Positions 54,718 through 63,867 of a stretch of 64,000 nt of DNA are shown in pieces. Where the stretch lies: assembly GCA_963776205.1 (NCBI GenBank), contig CAVZLR010000002.1:186001-250000 (forward strand). Reading direction: 5' to 3'. Origin of the DNA: UBA4459 sp963776205. GTDB lineage: Bacteria; Bacteroidota; Bacteroidia; Bacteroidales; F082. The position numbers and the translations under genes are program-made. The notes beneath the pieces are model-generated. The model saw only the letters and a list, made by a program, of their open reading frames with translations, searched no databases and was not told where the DNA came from. Positions within the stretch are counted from its first letter, which is position 1. Each line of letters opens with the position of its first letter.

Positions 54718-56028
54718 ATGTCATATTTATTTACATCCGAATCCGTATCAGAAGGACATCCTGATAAGGTTTCAGATCAAATTTCAGATGCTATTCTTGA
54801 TGAAATGCTCAAACAAGACCCGGAATCAAAAGTAGCATGTGAAACGCTTGTAACAACAGGTCTGGCATTCCTGTCAGGTGAAGTAAAATCAAATGCTTAC
54901 GTTGATTTGGAAAAAACTGCCAGAGAAGTAATTAAAGATATTGGTTATACCAAAGCAGCCTATCGCTTTGATGCTGATTCCTGTTCTGTTCTGTCAGCTA
55001 TTCATGAACAGTCATCTGACATTCGTCAGGGAGTTGTACGTGAATCAGACGAAAACCAGGGCGCGGGCGACCAGGGGATGATGTTTGGTTACGCCTGTAG
55101 GGAAACAGATAACTTTATGCCGCTGACATCCGAACTGTCCCATGATATTCTGTTTGAGATGGCCAGGCTTAGAAAAGAAGGTAAAGTAATGAAATACTTA
55201 AGGCCGGATTCCAAATCGCAGGTAACTATTGAGTATGATGACAATGACCAGCCTTTGAAGGTAGATACGATTGTCATTTCTACCCAGCATGATGATTTCA
55301 CTTCTGAAGAAGAAATGCAAAAAACTATCAAGTCAGATGTAGAAAAGTACATTCTTCCAAAAGTGAAAGAATCGTATCCGGAAAATGTCAGGGAATTGTT
55401 CAATCACAATTACAAATTATTGGTAAATCCAACCGGGAAGTTCGTTATCGGAGGCCCTCATGGTGATACAGGTTTAACGGGTCGTAAGATTATTGTTGAC
55501 ACCTACGGCGGTCATGGTGCCCATGGTGGCGGTGCGTTTTCAGGAAAAGATTCATCAAAGGTCGACAGGTCAGCGGCTTATGCAGCACGCCACCTGGCAA
55601 AAAATATGGTAGCAGCTGGCATCGCTGATCGTATCTTAGTACAGGTAGCCTATGCTATTGGTGTAGCCAAACCCGTTGGTTTTTATATCAATTCATATGG
55701 AACCGCAAAAGTAACTAACGAATCAGGTAAGACATTAACAGATGGTGAAATTGCAAAAAAAATGTCAGAGCTTTACGACATGACACCATATCAAATTGTA
55801 AAACGATTCGGGCTCAAGAATCCAATCTTTCAAAAAACTTCCAATTACGGACATTTTGGACGGAAACCATTCGATGCCGAAGTTGAATTACAATACAAGG
55901 CAGAAGGCAGTACTGAAAAAAAAGATGCCAATGGTCATAAAACCTATGTAAAAAAGGTTAGCTTTTTCGCATGGGAAAAGCTGGATAAAGTGGAGAAATT
56001 CAAATCCGCATTCAATCTTAAGAAATAA
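54718..56028 (+). CDS. metK: S-adenosylmethionine synthetase MetK
   Basis: A 436-residue enzyme that makes S-adenosylmethionine from methionine and ATP. Motifs are SESVSEGHPDKVSDQISDAI near the start, GAGDQGMMFGYA near 118-129, FVIGGPHGDTGLTGRKIIVD near 242-261 and GGGAFSGKDSSKVDRSAAY near 269-287. It is longer than the E. coli enzyme by about 50 residues because of an insertion (about 180-215) and an extended C-terminus, as in other Bacteroidota. A SAM-II-type leader precedes it and a terminator follows. Confidence 0.97.
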   Translation: MSYLFTSESVSEGHPDKVSDQISDAILDEMLKQDPESKVACETLVTTGLAFLSGEVKSNAYVDLEKTAREVIKDIGYTKAAYRFDADSCSVLSAIHEQSSDIRQGVVRESDENQGAGDQGMMFGYACRETDNFMPLTSELSHDILFEMARLRKEGKVMKYLRPDSKSQVTIEYDDNDQPLKVDTIVISTQHDDFTSEEEMQKTIKSDVEKYILPKVKESYPENVRELFNHNYKLLVNPTGKFVIGGPHGDTGLTGRKIIVDTYGGHGAHGGGAFSGKDSSKVDRSAAYAARHLAKNMVAAGIADRILVQVAYAIGVAKPVGFYINSYGTAKVTNESGKTLTDGEIAKKMSELYDMTPYQIVKRFGLKNPIFQKTSNYGHFGRKPFDAEVELQYKAEGSTEKKDANGHKTYVKKVSFFAWEKLDKVEKFKSAFNLKK

Positions 56029-56036
56029 AGGGTAAT

Positions 56037-56065
56037 AAAAAAACCGGCTGGCAGCCGGTTTTTTT
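56037..56065. terminator. Terminator after metK
   Basis: Runs of A, CCGGCT, a GGC loop, AGCCGG and a run of T form a stem of 13 bp at 56037-56065. The flanking A and T runs make it bidirectional, so it can also serve the convergent T9SS gene that ends at 56082. Confidence 0.9.
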
Positions 56066-56081
56066 ATAAGATTATTTTTCT

Positions 56082-56826
56082 CTATTTCACGATTAATTTC
56101 TTCGTTTTATAAACTTCATTATTGATTATAACGGAATAAAAATAAACACCGCTGGTTAAATCAGAAATATCTAATCCGAAGATTAGAAGATTTGTTATCG
56201 ATATCAATATTCTTTACCGTAGCTCCCAAAAGATTCACAATTCGGAAACTAGCATTATCAACATCTTGTGTTAGATTATAGTCTATATTTACCTGAGTTG
56301 CTGCAGGATTTGGATAAATTTCAGACAAATAACCTTCCTTTTCCATGCGATCAAAAACTCCCGTTGGTGATGCTTTAAATTTTACTACTACGGTAACATT
56401 TTCATCCAGGTCGTTTTTATTAAAGAAAGTGTACTCCACCATTGATGTCCCAATAACACCATGTGGCTCATAATGAGCTGAAAAATCCAATTCCAATGAC
56501 GACTGTCCGGATTCAAGCACAAGTATATCCGGGGCAACCCATATTGAATCCCTATTAGGAGCATAGCAAGCTACAGACCAGCATAAGTAATGTACGGTTT
56601 CATCTAACAGCTGAATCATTCTTCGTTGCACTTTTAATGAATCCGTATCATCTGAATTATTTGTCAGAATTGCATGAAAAACCATTTCAAAATCAGCAGG
56701 ATCTCCAACAATTAACAGCGTGTCTCCAATCGGTTCGCCATCCCACGATAATGAATAAGATTGCGCATTTAGAAAGGAAACAGAGAAAATAAATGCAATA
56801 ATTATAATTGTAAATTTTTTCATCAT
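56082..56826 (-). pseudogene. Secreted T9SS type A sorting-domain protein, frameshifted near the C-terminus
   Basis: A small exported protein with a signal peptide (about 1-21, ending LNAQ), a beta-rich middle of unknown type, and a T9SS sorting domain beginning IYPNPAATQVNIDY near residue 169. As read, translation stops at 56161 after NLRIRYF. Removing one T at about 56172 (plus-strand coordinates) restores DISDLTSGVYFYSV and ends KTKKLIVK at a TAG on 56084-56082, the usual sorting-domain end. As sequenced, the last part of the sorting signal is lost and secretion would fail. The indel could be an error or a genuine inactivation. Confidence 0.75.
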
Positions 56827-56937
56827 ATAAATTTTATTGGTTTAACTTAAGTTTACAAATTCTATTCCAAAATTTTTGACAAAGATAATTGATTACTTTA
56901 ATCACTTTTGGTAAAATTTCAATTAATAGCAAAAGAA

Positions 56938-56970
56938 TTGTATTCCATTTTCTGAATATTGATACTTTTG
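56938..56970 (+). promoter_or_regulatory. Promoter of the Omp28-like gene
   Basis: TTG at 56938-56940 and TACTTTTG at 56963-56970 are 22 bases apart. The -7 box lies 46 bases before the ATG. It is within the allowed spacing range. Confidence 0.65.
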
Positions 56971-57016
56971 CCTATTCAATTAAACGAACTTTTATATACT
57001 TCTTAAGAATAAAGTC

Positions 57017-58744
57017 ATGAAAAAAAATCTATCCTTAATTTTCTTTTTAACATTTTCTTTTTCAGCACTGGTCTCCCAAACAATTGTTGGCACCGATCCT
57101 GAGAATAAGAATGTAGTTCTTGAAGAATTCACAGGAATTCATTGTGGCTTCTGTCCTGATGGACATGCCATCGCGCAAGCTATTTATAATGCCCATCCGG
57201 ATGATGTAGTGCTTATTAATATTCATACAGGTAGTTTTGCAGTTCCTTCGGGCAGCGAACCGGATTTCAGAACACAATGGGGCAATGCCATCGCCGGTCA
57301 AACAGACTTACAAGGTTATCCGGCTGGAACAGTTAACCGCCATTTATTTCCTGGATGGTCACAAGGCTCAGGAACCGCGATGAGCAGAAATTACTGGACC
57401 TCGGCATCGAATCAAGTGTTAGCTGAACCAAGTTATTTAAATGTTGGCGTTGAAGCTACGATTGTTACATCAACGCGTCAATTAGTAGTGGAAGTAGAAG
57501 TATATTACACGGGTGACAGCCCGCAAAATTCTAACTTCCTGAATGTTGCTGTATTACAAAATAATATTTTAGGCCCTCAAACTGGAGGGGGTGCAGGCAA
57601 TAATTACAACCATATGCATATGCTGCGCCATCTGCTAACTGGCCAGTGGGGTGTTGAAATTACTGAGACAACAGAAGGTACTTTATATTCAAACACATTC
57701 ACTTATGAACTTCCTGCTGATTATAATGATGTAGAAGTTGTTCTTGAGGATTTAGATATAGCAGCTTTTGTAACTGAATCGCACCAGGAGGTTATAAGCG
57801 GAAGTTTAGCTGAAATTACAATTATTGAATCCAATGATTATGATGCAGCCATAAATTTTGTGCAAATTCCCCAACAAGCATGCTCAGGTGAATTGTCACC
57901 TGTTTTACTACTTAAAAATTATGGGGCATTTAATTTAACCAGTTTAGAATATTCCTATTCAGTGAATGGCGGTGATCCTGGACAATACTCCTGGACAGGA
58001 AATCTTGCACAAAATGAAACAGCAATGGTAACCTTACCCGTATATGGGTTTAATGCAACAGACTTGAATACAGTTTCTATTAGCTGCGAGTTACCAAATG
58101 GCGAAATTGACGAACTTCCTCAGAATGACAATTTCAATGGAAATATTACCGGCTCTCAAACTTTTCCGGAAGTATGTAATTTTGGTGTTCAATCATTTGG
58201 CAACCAACAAGACATAACATGGAATATTGTGGATGATGAAAATAATATAATTGCAGAGGGAGGACCCTATGAAACTACAGGCTTGCATTTTACTGAATTC
58301 ACCTTTCCTGAGTCAGGATGTTACACGCTAACACTTAATGATGCTTCAGGTGAAGGTTTAACTGGAGGCTATTATTTCATTACGGATGCCAATCAGGACT
58401 TAATATGGATGGGTGGTTCATTTACCGAAGTGGCCACCACCGAGATGGCATATGGCATGGTAGTAAATGTCGAGGAAACACTTATTACTGAAAACATCAA
58501 AATCTACCCAAACCCTGTTCTAAACAGTGCAAATGTTGAATTTTCTTTAAGTGATGATACTTTTATGGAGATTTCTGTGATTGATATTTTGGGGAAACGC
58601 GTTAAAAGTTTATTTGAAAGAAATTTGAACCGCGGTCAGCATAAAATTCAATTTGAGGTTTCTGGATTAGCTGAGGGAATTTACTTTGTTAAATTCCAAT
58701 CGGATAAGGAAGTAACAACAAAGAAAATACTGATCTCAAAATAG
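57017..58744 (+). CDS. Omp28-related T9SS-secreted protein
   Basis: A 575-residue secreted protein: signal peptide (about 1-20), then an Omp28-related thioredoxin-like domain (about 25-260) with EEFTGIHCGFCPDGH carrying a CGFC redox motif near residues 43-46 and DLQGYPAGTVNR near 97-108. A CARDB-like beta domain (about 275-380) is followed by a further beta module and a type A T9SS sorting domain (about 495-575: IYPNPVLNSANVEF ... LAEGIYFVKF ... KKILIS). The redox motif suggests a thiol-related role at the surface, but activity of this family is not established. Confidence 0.88.
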   Translation: MKKNLSLIFFLTFSFSALVSQTIVGTDPENKNVVLEEFTGIHCGFCPDGHAIAQAIYNAHPDDVVLINIHTGSFAVPSGSEPDFRTQWGNAIAGQTDLQGYPAGTVNRHLFPGWSQGSGTAMSRNYWTSASNQVLAEPSYLNVGVEATIVTSTRQLVVEVEVYYTGDSPQNSNFLNVAVLQNNILGPQTGGGAGNNYNHMHMLRHLLTGQWGVEITETTEGTLYSNTFTYELPADYNDVEVVLEDLDIAAFVTESHQEVISGSLAEITIIESNDYDAAINFVQIPQQACSGELSPVLLLKNYGAFNLTSLEYSYSVNGGDPGQYSWTGNLAQNETAMVTLPVYGFNATDLNTVSISCELPNGEIDELPQNDNFNGNITGSQTFPEVCNFGVQSFGNQQDITWNIVDDENNIIAEGGPYETTGLHFTEFTFPESGCYTLTLNDASGEGLTGGYYFITDANQDLIWMGGSFTEVATTEMAYGMVVNVEETLITENIKIYPNPVLNSANVEFSLSDDTFMEISVIDILGKRVKSLFERNLNRGQHKIQFEVSGLAEGIYFVKFQSDKEVTTKKILISK

Positions 58745-58763
58745 AGGTTTAATAAATTTTAAG

Positions 58764-58785
58764 AAAAGGCGCATCAGCGCCTTTT
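58764..58785. terminator. Bidirectional terminator between the Omp28-like gene and hutU
   Basis: AAAAGGCGC (58764-58772) pairs with GCGCCTTTT (58777-58785) across an ATCA loop, with T-runs on both strands. It ends just before the stop of the convergent hutU gene. Confidence 0.88.
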
Positions 58786-58786
58786 T

Positions 58787-60793
58787 TTATTTAAACGATC
58801 CCTCAATTAACTTATCATCTGCTAAGTTGGGCAGGGTAACTTTTAATTCAGGGGTTTCCTTCATCGCTCTTTGGATAGCAGTTACAGCACCTTCATTACG
58901 TGCCCAACTCCGCCTGGAAATACCATTATTTACATCCCAGAACAGCATGGATTTTAACCTTCGATCTGCATCATCGCTTCCATCCAGTAACATACCAAAT
59001 CCGCCATTGATCACTTCTCCCCAGCCAACTCCTCCTCCGTTATGGATCGACACCCAGGTAGCACCCCTGAATGCATCGCCTATGACATTTTGAATGGCCA
59101 TATCGGCTGTAAAATTTGAACCATCATAAATATTGGAAGTTTCACGGTAAGGTGAATCTGTGCCCGATACATCATGATGATCTCTTCCCAGTACAATCGG
59201 TGCGGATATTTTACCTTCTTTGATGGCTTTATTAAATGCTGCTGCAATTTTAATTCGTCCTCCTGCATCAGCATATAAAATCCGGGCTTGTGAGCCCACC
59301 ACCAGTTTATTTTCACGTGCGCCTTTGATCCATTTAATGTTGTCATCCATCTGGCTTTTAATATCGTCTGACGACTTTTGCATCATTTCTTCCAGCACGC
59401 TTTCAGCTATTTTGTCTGAGATGTCCAGATCTTCAGGATTTCCGGAAGTACACACCCATCTGAATGGGCCAAAGCCATAATCAAAAAACAGCGGACCCAT
59501 AATGTCCTGTACATAGGAAGGATATTTAAAACGAATACCATCAGCAGCCATTACATCTGCACCAGCCCTTGATGCTTCCAATAAGAATGCATTGCCATAA
59601 TCGAAGAAGTAAGTTCCTTTTGCAGTATGTTTATTTATCGCTTTGGCCTGCCGGCGAAGCGATTCCTGCACCTTTTCTTTGAATAACTCAGGTTCTTCTG
59701 CCATCATTTTATTGGCTTCTTCAAAACTGATGCCGGCCGGATAATACCCACCTGCCCAGGGATTATGCAACGAAGTCTGGTCAGACCCGAAATCCACATA
59801 AATACCTGCTTCATCAAACTTTTCCCAAACATCCACAATATTGCCTTCAAAAGCAATTGAAACAGCTTCTTTATTGACTTTAGCAGATTTCACTCTTTCA
59901 ACCAACTCATCCAGATCGCTGATAATTTCCATTACCCAACCCTGGTCAAATCGTTTTCGGGCAGCGGCAGGATTTACCTCAGCCGTTACAGATATGACAC
60001 CCGAAATATCCGCGGCTTTCGGCTGTGCCCCTGACATACCTCCCAATCCTGATGTTACAAATAATTTTCCTTTGAACGGGTCTTCGCCTGCTGCAGCTAC
60101 TTTCCTGGCAGCATTCATCACTGTTATTGTGGTCCCATGAACAATGCCCTGAGGACCGATGTACATATACGAGCCGGCCGTCATTTGACCATATTGCGAA
60201 ACACCAAGCGCATTGAATCGCTCCCAATCATCTTGTTTTGAATAATTTGGAATGACCATACCGTTGGTTACCACAACACGCGGTGCATCTTTATGCGAAG
60301 GAAATAATCCCATCGGATGACCCGAATACATGACCAGTGTTTGCTCATCCGTTATGGTGGCCAGGTATTGCATGGTGAGCAGATATTGCGCCCAGTTTTG
60401 AAAAACAGCGCCATTTCCACCGTAGGTAATCAACTCGTGTGGATGCTGCGCTACATCAGGATCAAGATTATTGGTGATCATCAGCATAATGGCAGCCGCT
60501 TGTTCAGATTTGTGAGGATATTCGTGTATAGGTCGTGCATACATTTTATATTCAGGGCGAAACCGGTACATATAAATACGGCCGTATTTTTCCAATTCTG
60601 TGGCAAATTCTTTGGCCAATACTTCATGATGCTCTTGAGGGAAATATCTCAGGGCATTTCGTAAGGCTAGTTTTTTTTCTTCCAGCGATAAAATGTCTTT
60701 TCTTTTGGGTGCATGACTGACGCTTTCATCATACTTTTTTTCGAGAGGAAGCTTAAATGGGATTCCTTGAAGAATTGCTTTTTTAAAATCCAT
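58787..60793 (-). CDS. hutU: Urocanate hydratase HutU, long form
   Basis: A 668-residue urocanase, which hydrates urocanate to imidazolonepropionate in histidine breakdown using bound NAD+. Motifs include ITYGGNGAVFQNWAQY near 122-137, GLGGMSGAQPKAADISG near 249-265, and HNGGGVGWGEVINGGFGML near 585-603. Most bacterial HutU are near 555 residues; this long form resembles the version found in animals and some Bacteroidota. No other hut gene is within the window, so the remaining pathway steps must be encoded elsewhere. The start sits about 35 bases after a full promoter. Confidence 0.95.
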   Translation of the reverse strand: MDFKKAILQGIPFKLPLEKKYDESVSHAPKRKDILSLEEKKLALRNALRYFPQEHHEVLAKEFATELEKYGRIYMYRFRPEYKMYARPIHEYPHKSEQAAAIMLMITNNLDPDVAQHPHELITYGGNGAVFQNWAQYLLTMQYLATITDEQTLVMYSGHPMGLFPSHKDAPRVVVTNGMVIPNYSKQDDWERFNALGVSQYGQMTAGSYMYIGPQGIVHGTTITVMNAARKVAAAGEDPFKGKLFVTSGLGGMSGAQPKAADISGVISVTAEVNPAAARKRFDQGWVMEIISDLDELVERVKSAKVNKEAVSIAFEGNIVDVWEKFDEAGIYVDFGSDQTSLHNPWAGGYYPAGISFEEANKMMAEEPELFKEKVQESLRRQAKAINKHTAKGTYFFDYGNAFLLEASRAGADVMAADGIRFKYPSYVQDIMGPLFFDYGFGPFRWVCTSGNPEDLDISDKIAESVLEEMMQKSSDDIKSQMDDNIKWIKGARENKLVVGSQARILYADAGGRIKIAAAFNKAIKEGKISAPIVLGRDHHDVSGTDSPYRETSNIYDGSNFTADMAIQNVIGDAFRGATWVSIHNGGGVGWGEVINGGFGMLLDGSDDADRRLKSMLFWDVNNGISRRSWARNEGAVTAIQRAMKETPELKVTLPNLADDKLIEGSFK

Positions 60794-60826
60794 TTTATAA
60801 CATTTAGTTTATTAAAAAGGAGATTA

Positions 60827-60855
60827 CAAAATTATAACAAATCAACCAACCCAAA
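60827..60855 (-). promoter_or_regulatory. Promoter of hutU
   Basis: On the minus strand TTTG (60855-60852) and TAATTTTG (60834-60827) are 17 bases apart. The -7 box lies 33 bases upstream of the hutU start. Confidence 0.65.
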
Positions 60856-60897
60856 GACCAAACCGGATGATTATATTAAACTATCAAGGATTGAGAT

Positions 60898-61503
60898 TTA
60901 AATTTTCTCTTTCGAGTTTTTAAGGATGTTGAAAAGAAATTCGCGGGCACGGAATAGCTGTGCTTTTACTGTTCCCAATGGTAAGTCCAGTTCTTCCACG
61001 ATCTCTTCATAGGAATATTCCTTGAAATACCTGAGTTCGATCAATTTCCGGTAATGCGGTTTCAGCCGGTCAACTACTTCGCGCATCATATCCACCTTTT
61101 GATCTTTTATATAACTCTCCTCAGGATCAAGATTGGATGCCGGGATCTGGTGTGTTATACTTTGCAGCGCATCGTCGCTTCCGGTATTCAGTGTTATATC
61201 GCCTTTTCTCTTCTTGCGCATGAAGTCGATGCAGTTGTTGGAAGCGATTTTGAATAACCAGGTACTGAAAGCATAATCAGGGGTATATTGCTTCAGGTTT
61301 TTAAATGCTTTCCCAAAGGCTTCAATGGTTAAATCATCGGCATCATGTTGATTGTTGGTCATTTTAAGCATCATGAAATACAGCGAATCCCTGTAATAAT
61401 CAACCAATTGCGCATAGGCTTGCTGGTCGCCTTTTTCGAGCGCCCTGATGATCAATTCATGATCCCGTTGTCCTTTTTCTGTCAACTGGCTGCTTACTTC
61501 CAT
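60898..61503 (-). CDS. ECF-type RNA polymerase sigma factor
   Basis: A 201-residue sigma-70 family protein. Region 2 (about 30-100) reads YYRDSLYFMMLKMTNNQHDADDL, here given as YYRDSLYFMMLK and QHDADDLTIEAFGKAF, then FSTWLFKIASNNCIDFMRKK. Region 4 (about 140-195) reads LKPHYRKLIELRYFKEYSYE then LPLGTVKAQLFRAREFL. No anti-sigma gene is adjacent. The first 10 bases overlap the end of the upstream glycosyltransferase gene, so the two are likely translated from one mRNA. Its regulon is unknown. Confidence 0.9.
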   Translation of the reverse strand: MEVSSQLTEKGQRDHELIIRALEKGDQQAYAQLVDYYRDSLYFMMLKMTNNQHDADDLTIEAFGKAFKNLKQYTPDYAFSTWLFKIASNNCIDFMRKKRKGDITLNTGSDDALQSITHQIPASNLDPEESYIKDQKVDMMREVVDRLKPHYRKLIELRYFKEYSYEEIVEELDLPLGTVKAQLFRAREFLFNILKNSKEKI

Positions 61504-62615
61504 TGTACTGATTTGAGAAATAAACTTTTAAAGCTGATGATTGGCATGATCAGTATGTAAATTACTTCCAACAAAGGCGAAATTATTAATAATTGCTTTT
61601 CTTGCAGTAGATTCGTCACTTTTTTTTGAACAATTAATTGAGAAATAAACCGAAAAATAAAAATACCTGCGATTAAATAATACGCATCTGAAAAAAATAA
61701 CAATAAAATAAAACAGCCATAAAATAATATTTGAGTAGCTGAAAAAATACCCAGCAATATTTTAAACTTCGCTTTATAATACCTGCCAGTAGTCAGATGC
61801 CGCTGTTTCTGCTTCACCCATTCAGTAAATGTTTTTTTGGGTTCAGAATAAATAAAGCTGTCAGGCGACACTTCAATTCTAGTATTATTCTTATTTGAGA
61901 TCTTACCTATCAACAGGTCATCATCACCTGATGAAATTTTATAATGCGAAGTAAAACCACCACTGGCAAAAAATATGCTCCTCGAATATGATAAATTCCG
62001 GCCTACACCCATATAAGGAAAGCCCGCAAGTGCATATGACAGATATTGCATGGCCACCATCAAGGTATCGTACCTAATCAGCATATTAACGAATCCTTTT
62101 TTCTTTATATAAGGTCCATAACCCAGCACCACCTGCACACCATCAGTATAGTTCCTTACCATCAACTGAATCCATTTTTCACTGTTAGGTACACAATCGG
62201 CATCAGTTAACAGCACAATATCATTTGAAGCTGATTTGATACCCAGCGAAAGTGGAAATTTCTTGCCTTTAAAAAAATTCAGGTCCTGAGTGATATGCAC
62301 TACTTTCAGTTTCGGATGCTGACTTTTCAAATCATTCAACAAATCCTTGGTTTCATCATCCGACATATGGTTCACAACAACCACTTCAAAGTCAGGATAT
62401 GATTGCCCTAAGAAAAGCGGTAGATTTTTAGATAAATTGTGATATTCGTTCCTTGCCACAATAACGATTGAAACAGGTGGATTTGATTCGTTGGTTTCGA
62501 TCGGAGGCTTGTAGAATGCCAGTCTGCCAAATACAATCCAGTAGTAAACCAGCTGAATCATTGTAGCGCCTGCAAAAATTCCCAATAAAATCCATTCGAG
62601 TGGTGAAAGTGTCAT
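61494..62615 (-). CDS. Family 2 glycosyltransferase, membrane-anchored
   Basis: A 373-residue GT2 enzyme with an N-terminal membrane helix (about 8-28), then VSIVIVARNEYHNLSKNLPL (near 48-67). A DXD-like site LLTDADCVPN lies near 130-139, and a likely acceptor or catalytic segment with QKQRHLTTGRYYKAKF near 271-286. Two or three C-terminal membrane helices follow. It probably builds a glycolipid or exopolysaccharide at the inner membrane. The substrate is not predictable. The gene overlaps a sigma factor, an unusual pairing. Confidence 0.9.
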   Translation of the reverse strand: MTLSPLEWILLGIFAGATMIQLVYYWIVFGRLAFYKPPIETNESNPPVSIVIVARNEYHNLSKNLPLFLGQSYPDFEVVVVNHMSDDETKDLLNDLKSQHPKLKVVHITQDLNFFKGKKFPLSLGIKSASNDIVLLTDADCVPNSEKWIQLMVRNYTDGVQVVLGYGPYIKKKGFVNMLIRYDTLMVAMQYLSYALAGFPYMGVGRNLSYSRSIFFASGGFTSHYKISSGDDDLLIGKISNKNNTRIEVSPDSFIYSEPKKTFTEWVKQKQRHLTTGRYYKAKFKILLGIFSATQILFYGCFILLLFFSDAYYLIAGIFIFRFISQLIVQKKVTNLLQEKQLLIISPLLEVIYILIMPIISFKSLFLKSVQWK

Positions 62616-62705
62616 ATTAGAAGCAGAGGAATTTATAAAACAAATTTAAGAATAATTAACGTCAATTTGATAATTTGCATCAGCATCTCTTAATTTACAA
62701 TGCGC

Positions 62706-62713
62706 TATCTTTG
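62706..62713 (+). promoter_or_regulatory. -7 promoter box for tgt
   Basis: TATCTTTG matches TAnnTTTG and lies 17 bases before the ATG of tgt. Confidence 0.55.
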
Positions 62714-62730
62714 CCGTAACATAAAAACGT

Positions 62731-63861
62731 ATGCGATTCGATTTGATAAAGTCTGATAAAAAGAGTTCGGCAAGGGCCGGATTAATTGAAACAGACCACG
62801 GAAAAATAGAGACCCCCATTTTTATGCCCGTTGGAACAGCCGGTACTGTTAAGGGCCTGCATCAAAGGGATGTGAAAGAAGATGTAAATGCGGATATTAT
62901 CCTTGGGAACACCTACCATTTGTATCTACGTCCCGGCCTAAACATTATCGAAGAAGCAGGTGGATTGCACAAATTTATTGGATGGGACAGGCCCATTCTT
63001 ACAGATAGCGGTGGTTACCAGGTATATTCACTGGCAGACAGAAGGAAATTAACGCCTGAAGGGGTTACTTTTCAATCGCATATTGACGGTTCCAGGCACT
63101 TATTCTCGCCCAAAACAGTCATTGATATTCAGCGTACGATTGGTGCTGATATCATCATGGCATTTGACGAATGCACACCGTATCCTTGTGATTATAATTA
63201 TGCCAAAAAATCACTGGATATTACCCACGACTGGCTTACAAGATGCATCTCACGCTTTGATGAAACCATACCGAAATATGGTTATGAACAAAGCCTTTTT
63301 CCCATTGTGCAAGGAAGTACATATCGGGATCTTCGGAAAATTTCAGCTGAAACCATCGCATCCCATAATGCTGATGGAAATGCTATAGGAGGATTATCAG
63401 TTGGAGAACCACACGAGTTGATGTATGAAATGACTGAATTGGTATGCGGTATCCTTCCGAAGGATAAACCCAGATACCTGATGGGCGTAGGCACACCTGA
63501 AAATATTTTAGAAAGCATTGCATTGGGAATTGACATGTTCGACTGTGTAATGCCTACCAGGAACGGTCGCAATGGAATGCTTTTTACAAAAAAAGGTATT
63601 ATCAATATTAAAAATAAAAAGTGGGAAAATGATTTCAGCCCCATTGATACTGAGGGAACATCTTTCGTTGACCATCATTATTCAAAAGCCTATTTAAGAC
63701 ATTTGTTTGTGGCCAAAGAAATGTTAGGTGGCATGATTGCCAGTCTTCATAATTTAAGTTTCTATCTTTGGTTGGTGCGTGAGTCGCGCAAACATATCAT
63801 CGAAGGCGATTTTAGCGAATGGAAAACGAAAATGGTCAAAAAAGTTTCTCAGCGATTGTAA
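62731..63861 (+). CDS. tgt: tRNA-guanine(34) transglycosylase Tgt
   Basis: A 376-residue TIM-barrel enzyme that swaps guanine for preQ1 at the wobble position of GUN tRNAs. Motifs: LTDSGGYQVYSLADRRKL near 91-108, MAFDECTPYP near 142-151, GGLSVGEPHELMYEM near 217-231 and the nucleophile Asp in FDCVMPTRNGRNGMLF near 270-285. The usual zinc motif CxCxxC near the C-terminus is absent: the matching stretch reads SPIDTEGTSFVDHHYSKAYL. Bacteroidota Tgt commonly lacks these cysteines as far as I recall. The next gene begins 6 bases later. Confidence 0.95.
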   Translation: MRFDLIKSDKKSSARAGLIETDHGKIETPIFMPVGTAGTVKGLHQRDVKEDVNADIILGNTYHLYLRPGLNIIEEAGGLHKFIGWDRPILTDSGGYQVYSLADRRKLTPEGVTFQSHIDGSRHLFSPKTVIDIQRTIGADIIMAFDECTPYPCDYNYAKKSLDITHDWLTRCISRFDETIPKYGYEQSLFPIVQGSTYRDLRKISAETIASHNADGNAIGGLSVGEPHELMYEMTELVCGILPKDKPRYLMGVGTPENILESIALGIDMFDCVMPTRNGRNGMLFTKKGIINIKNKKWENDFSPIDTEGTSFVDHHYSKAYLRHLFVAKEMLGGMIASLHNLSFYLWLVRESRKHIIEGDFSEWKTKMVKKVSQRL

Positions 63862-63867
63862 AAATAT

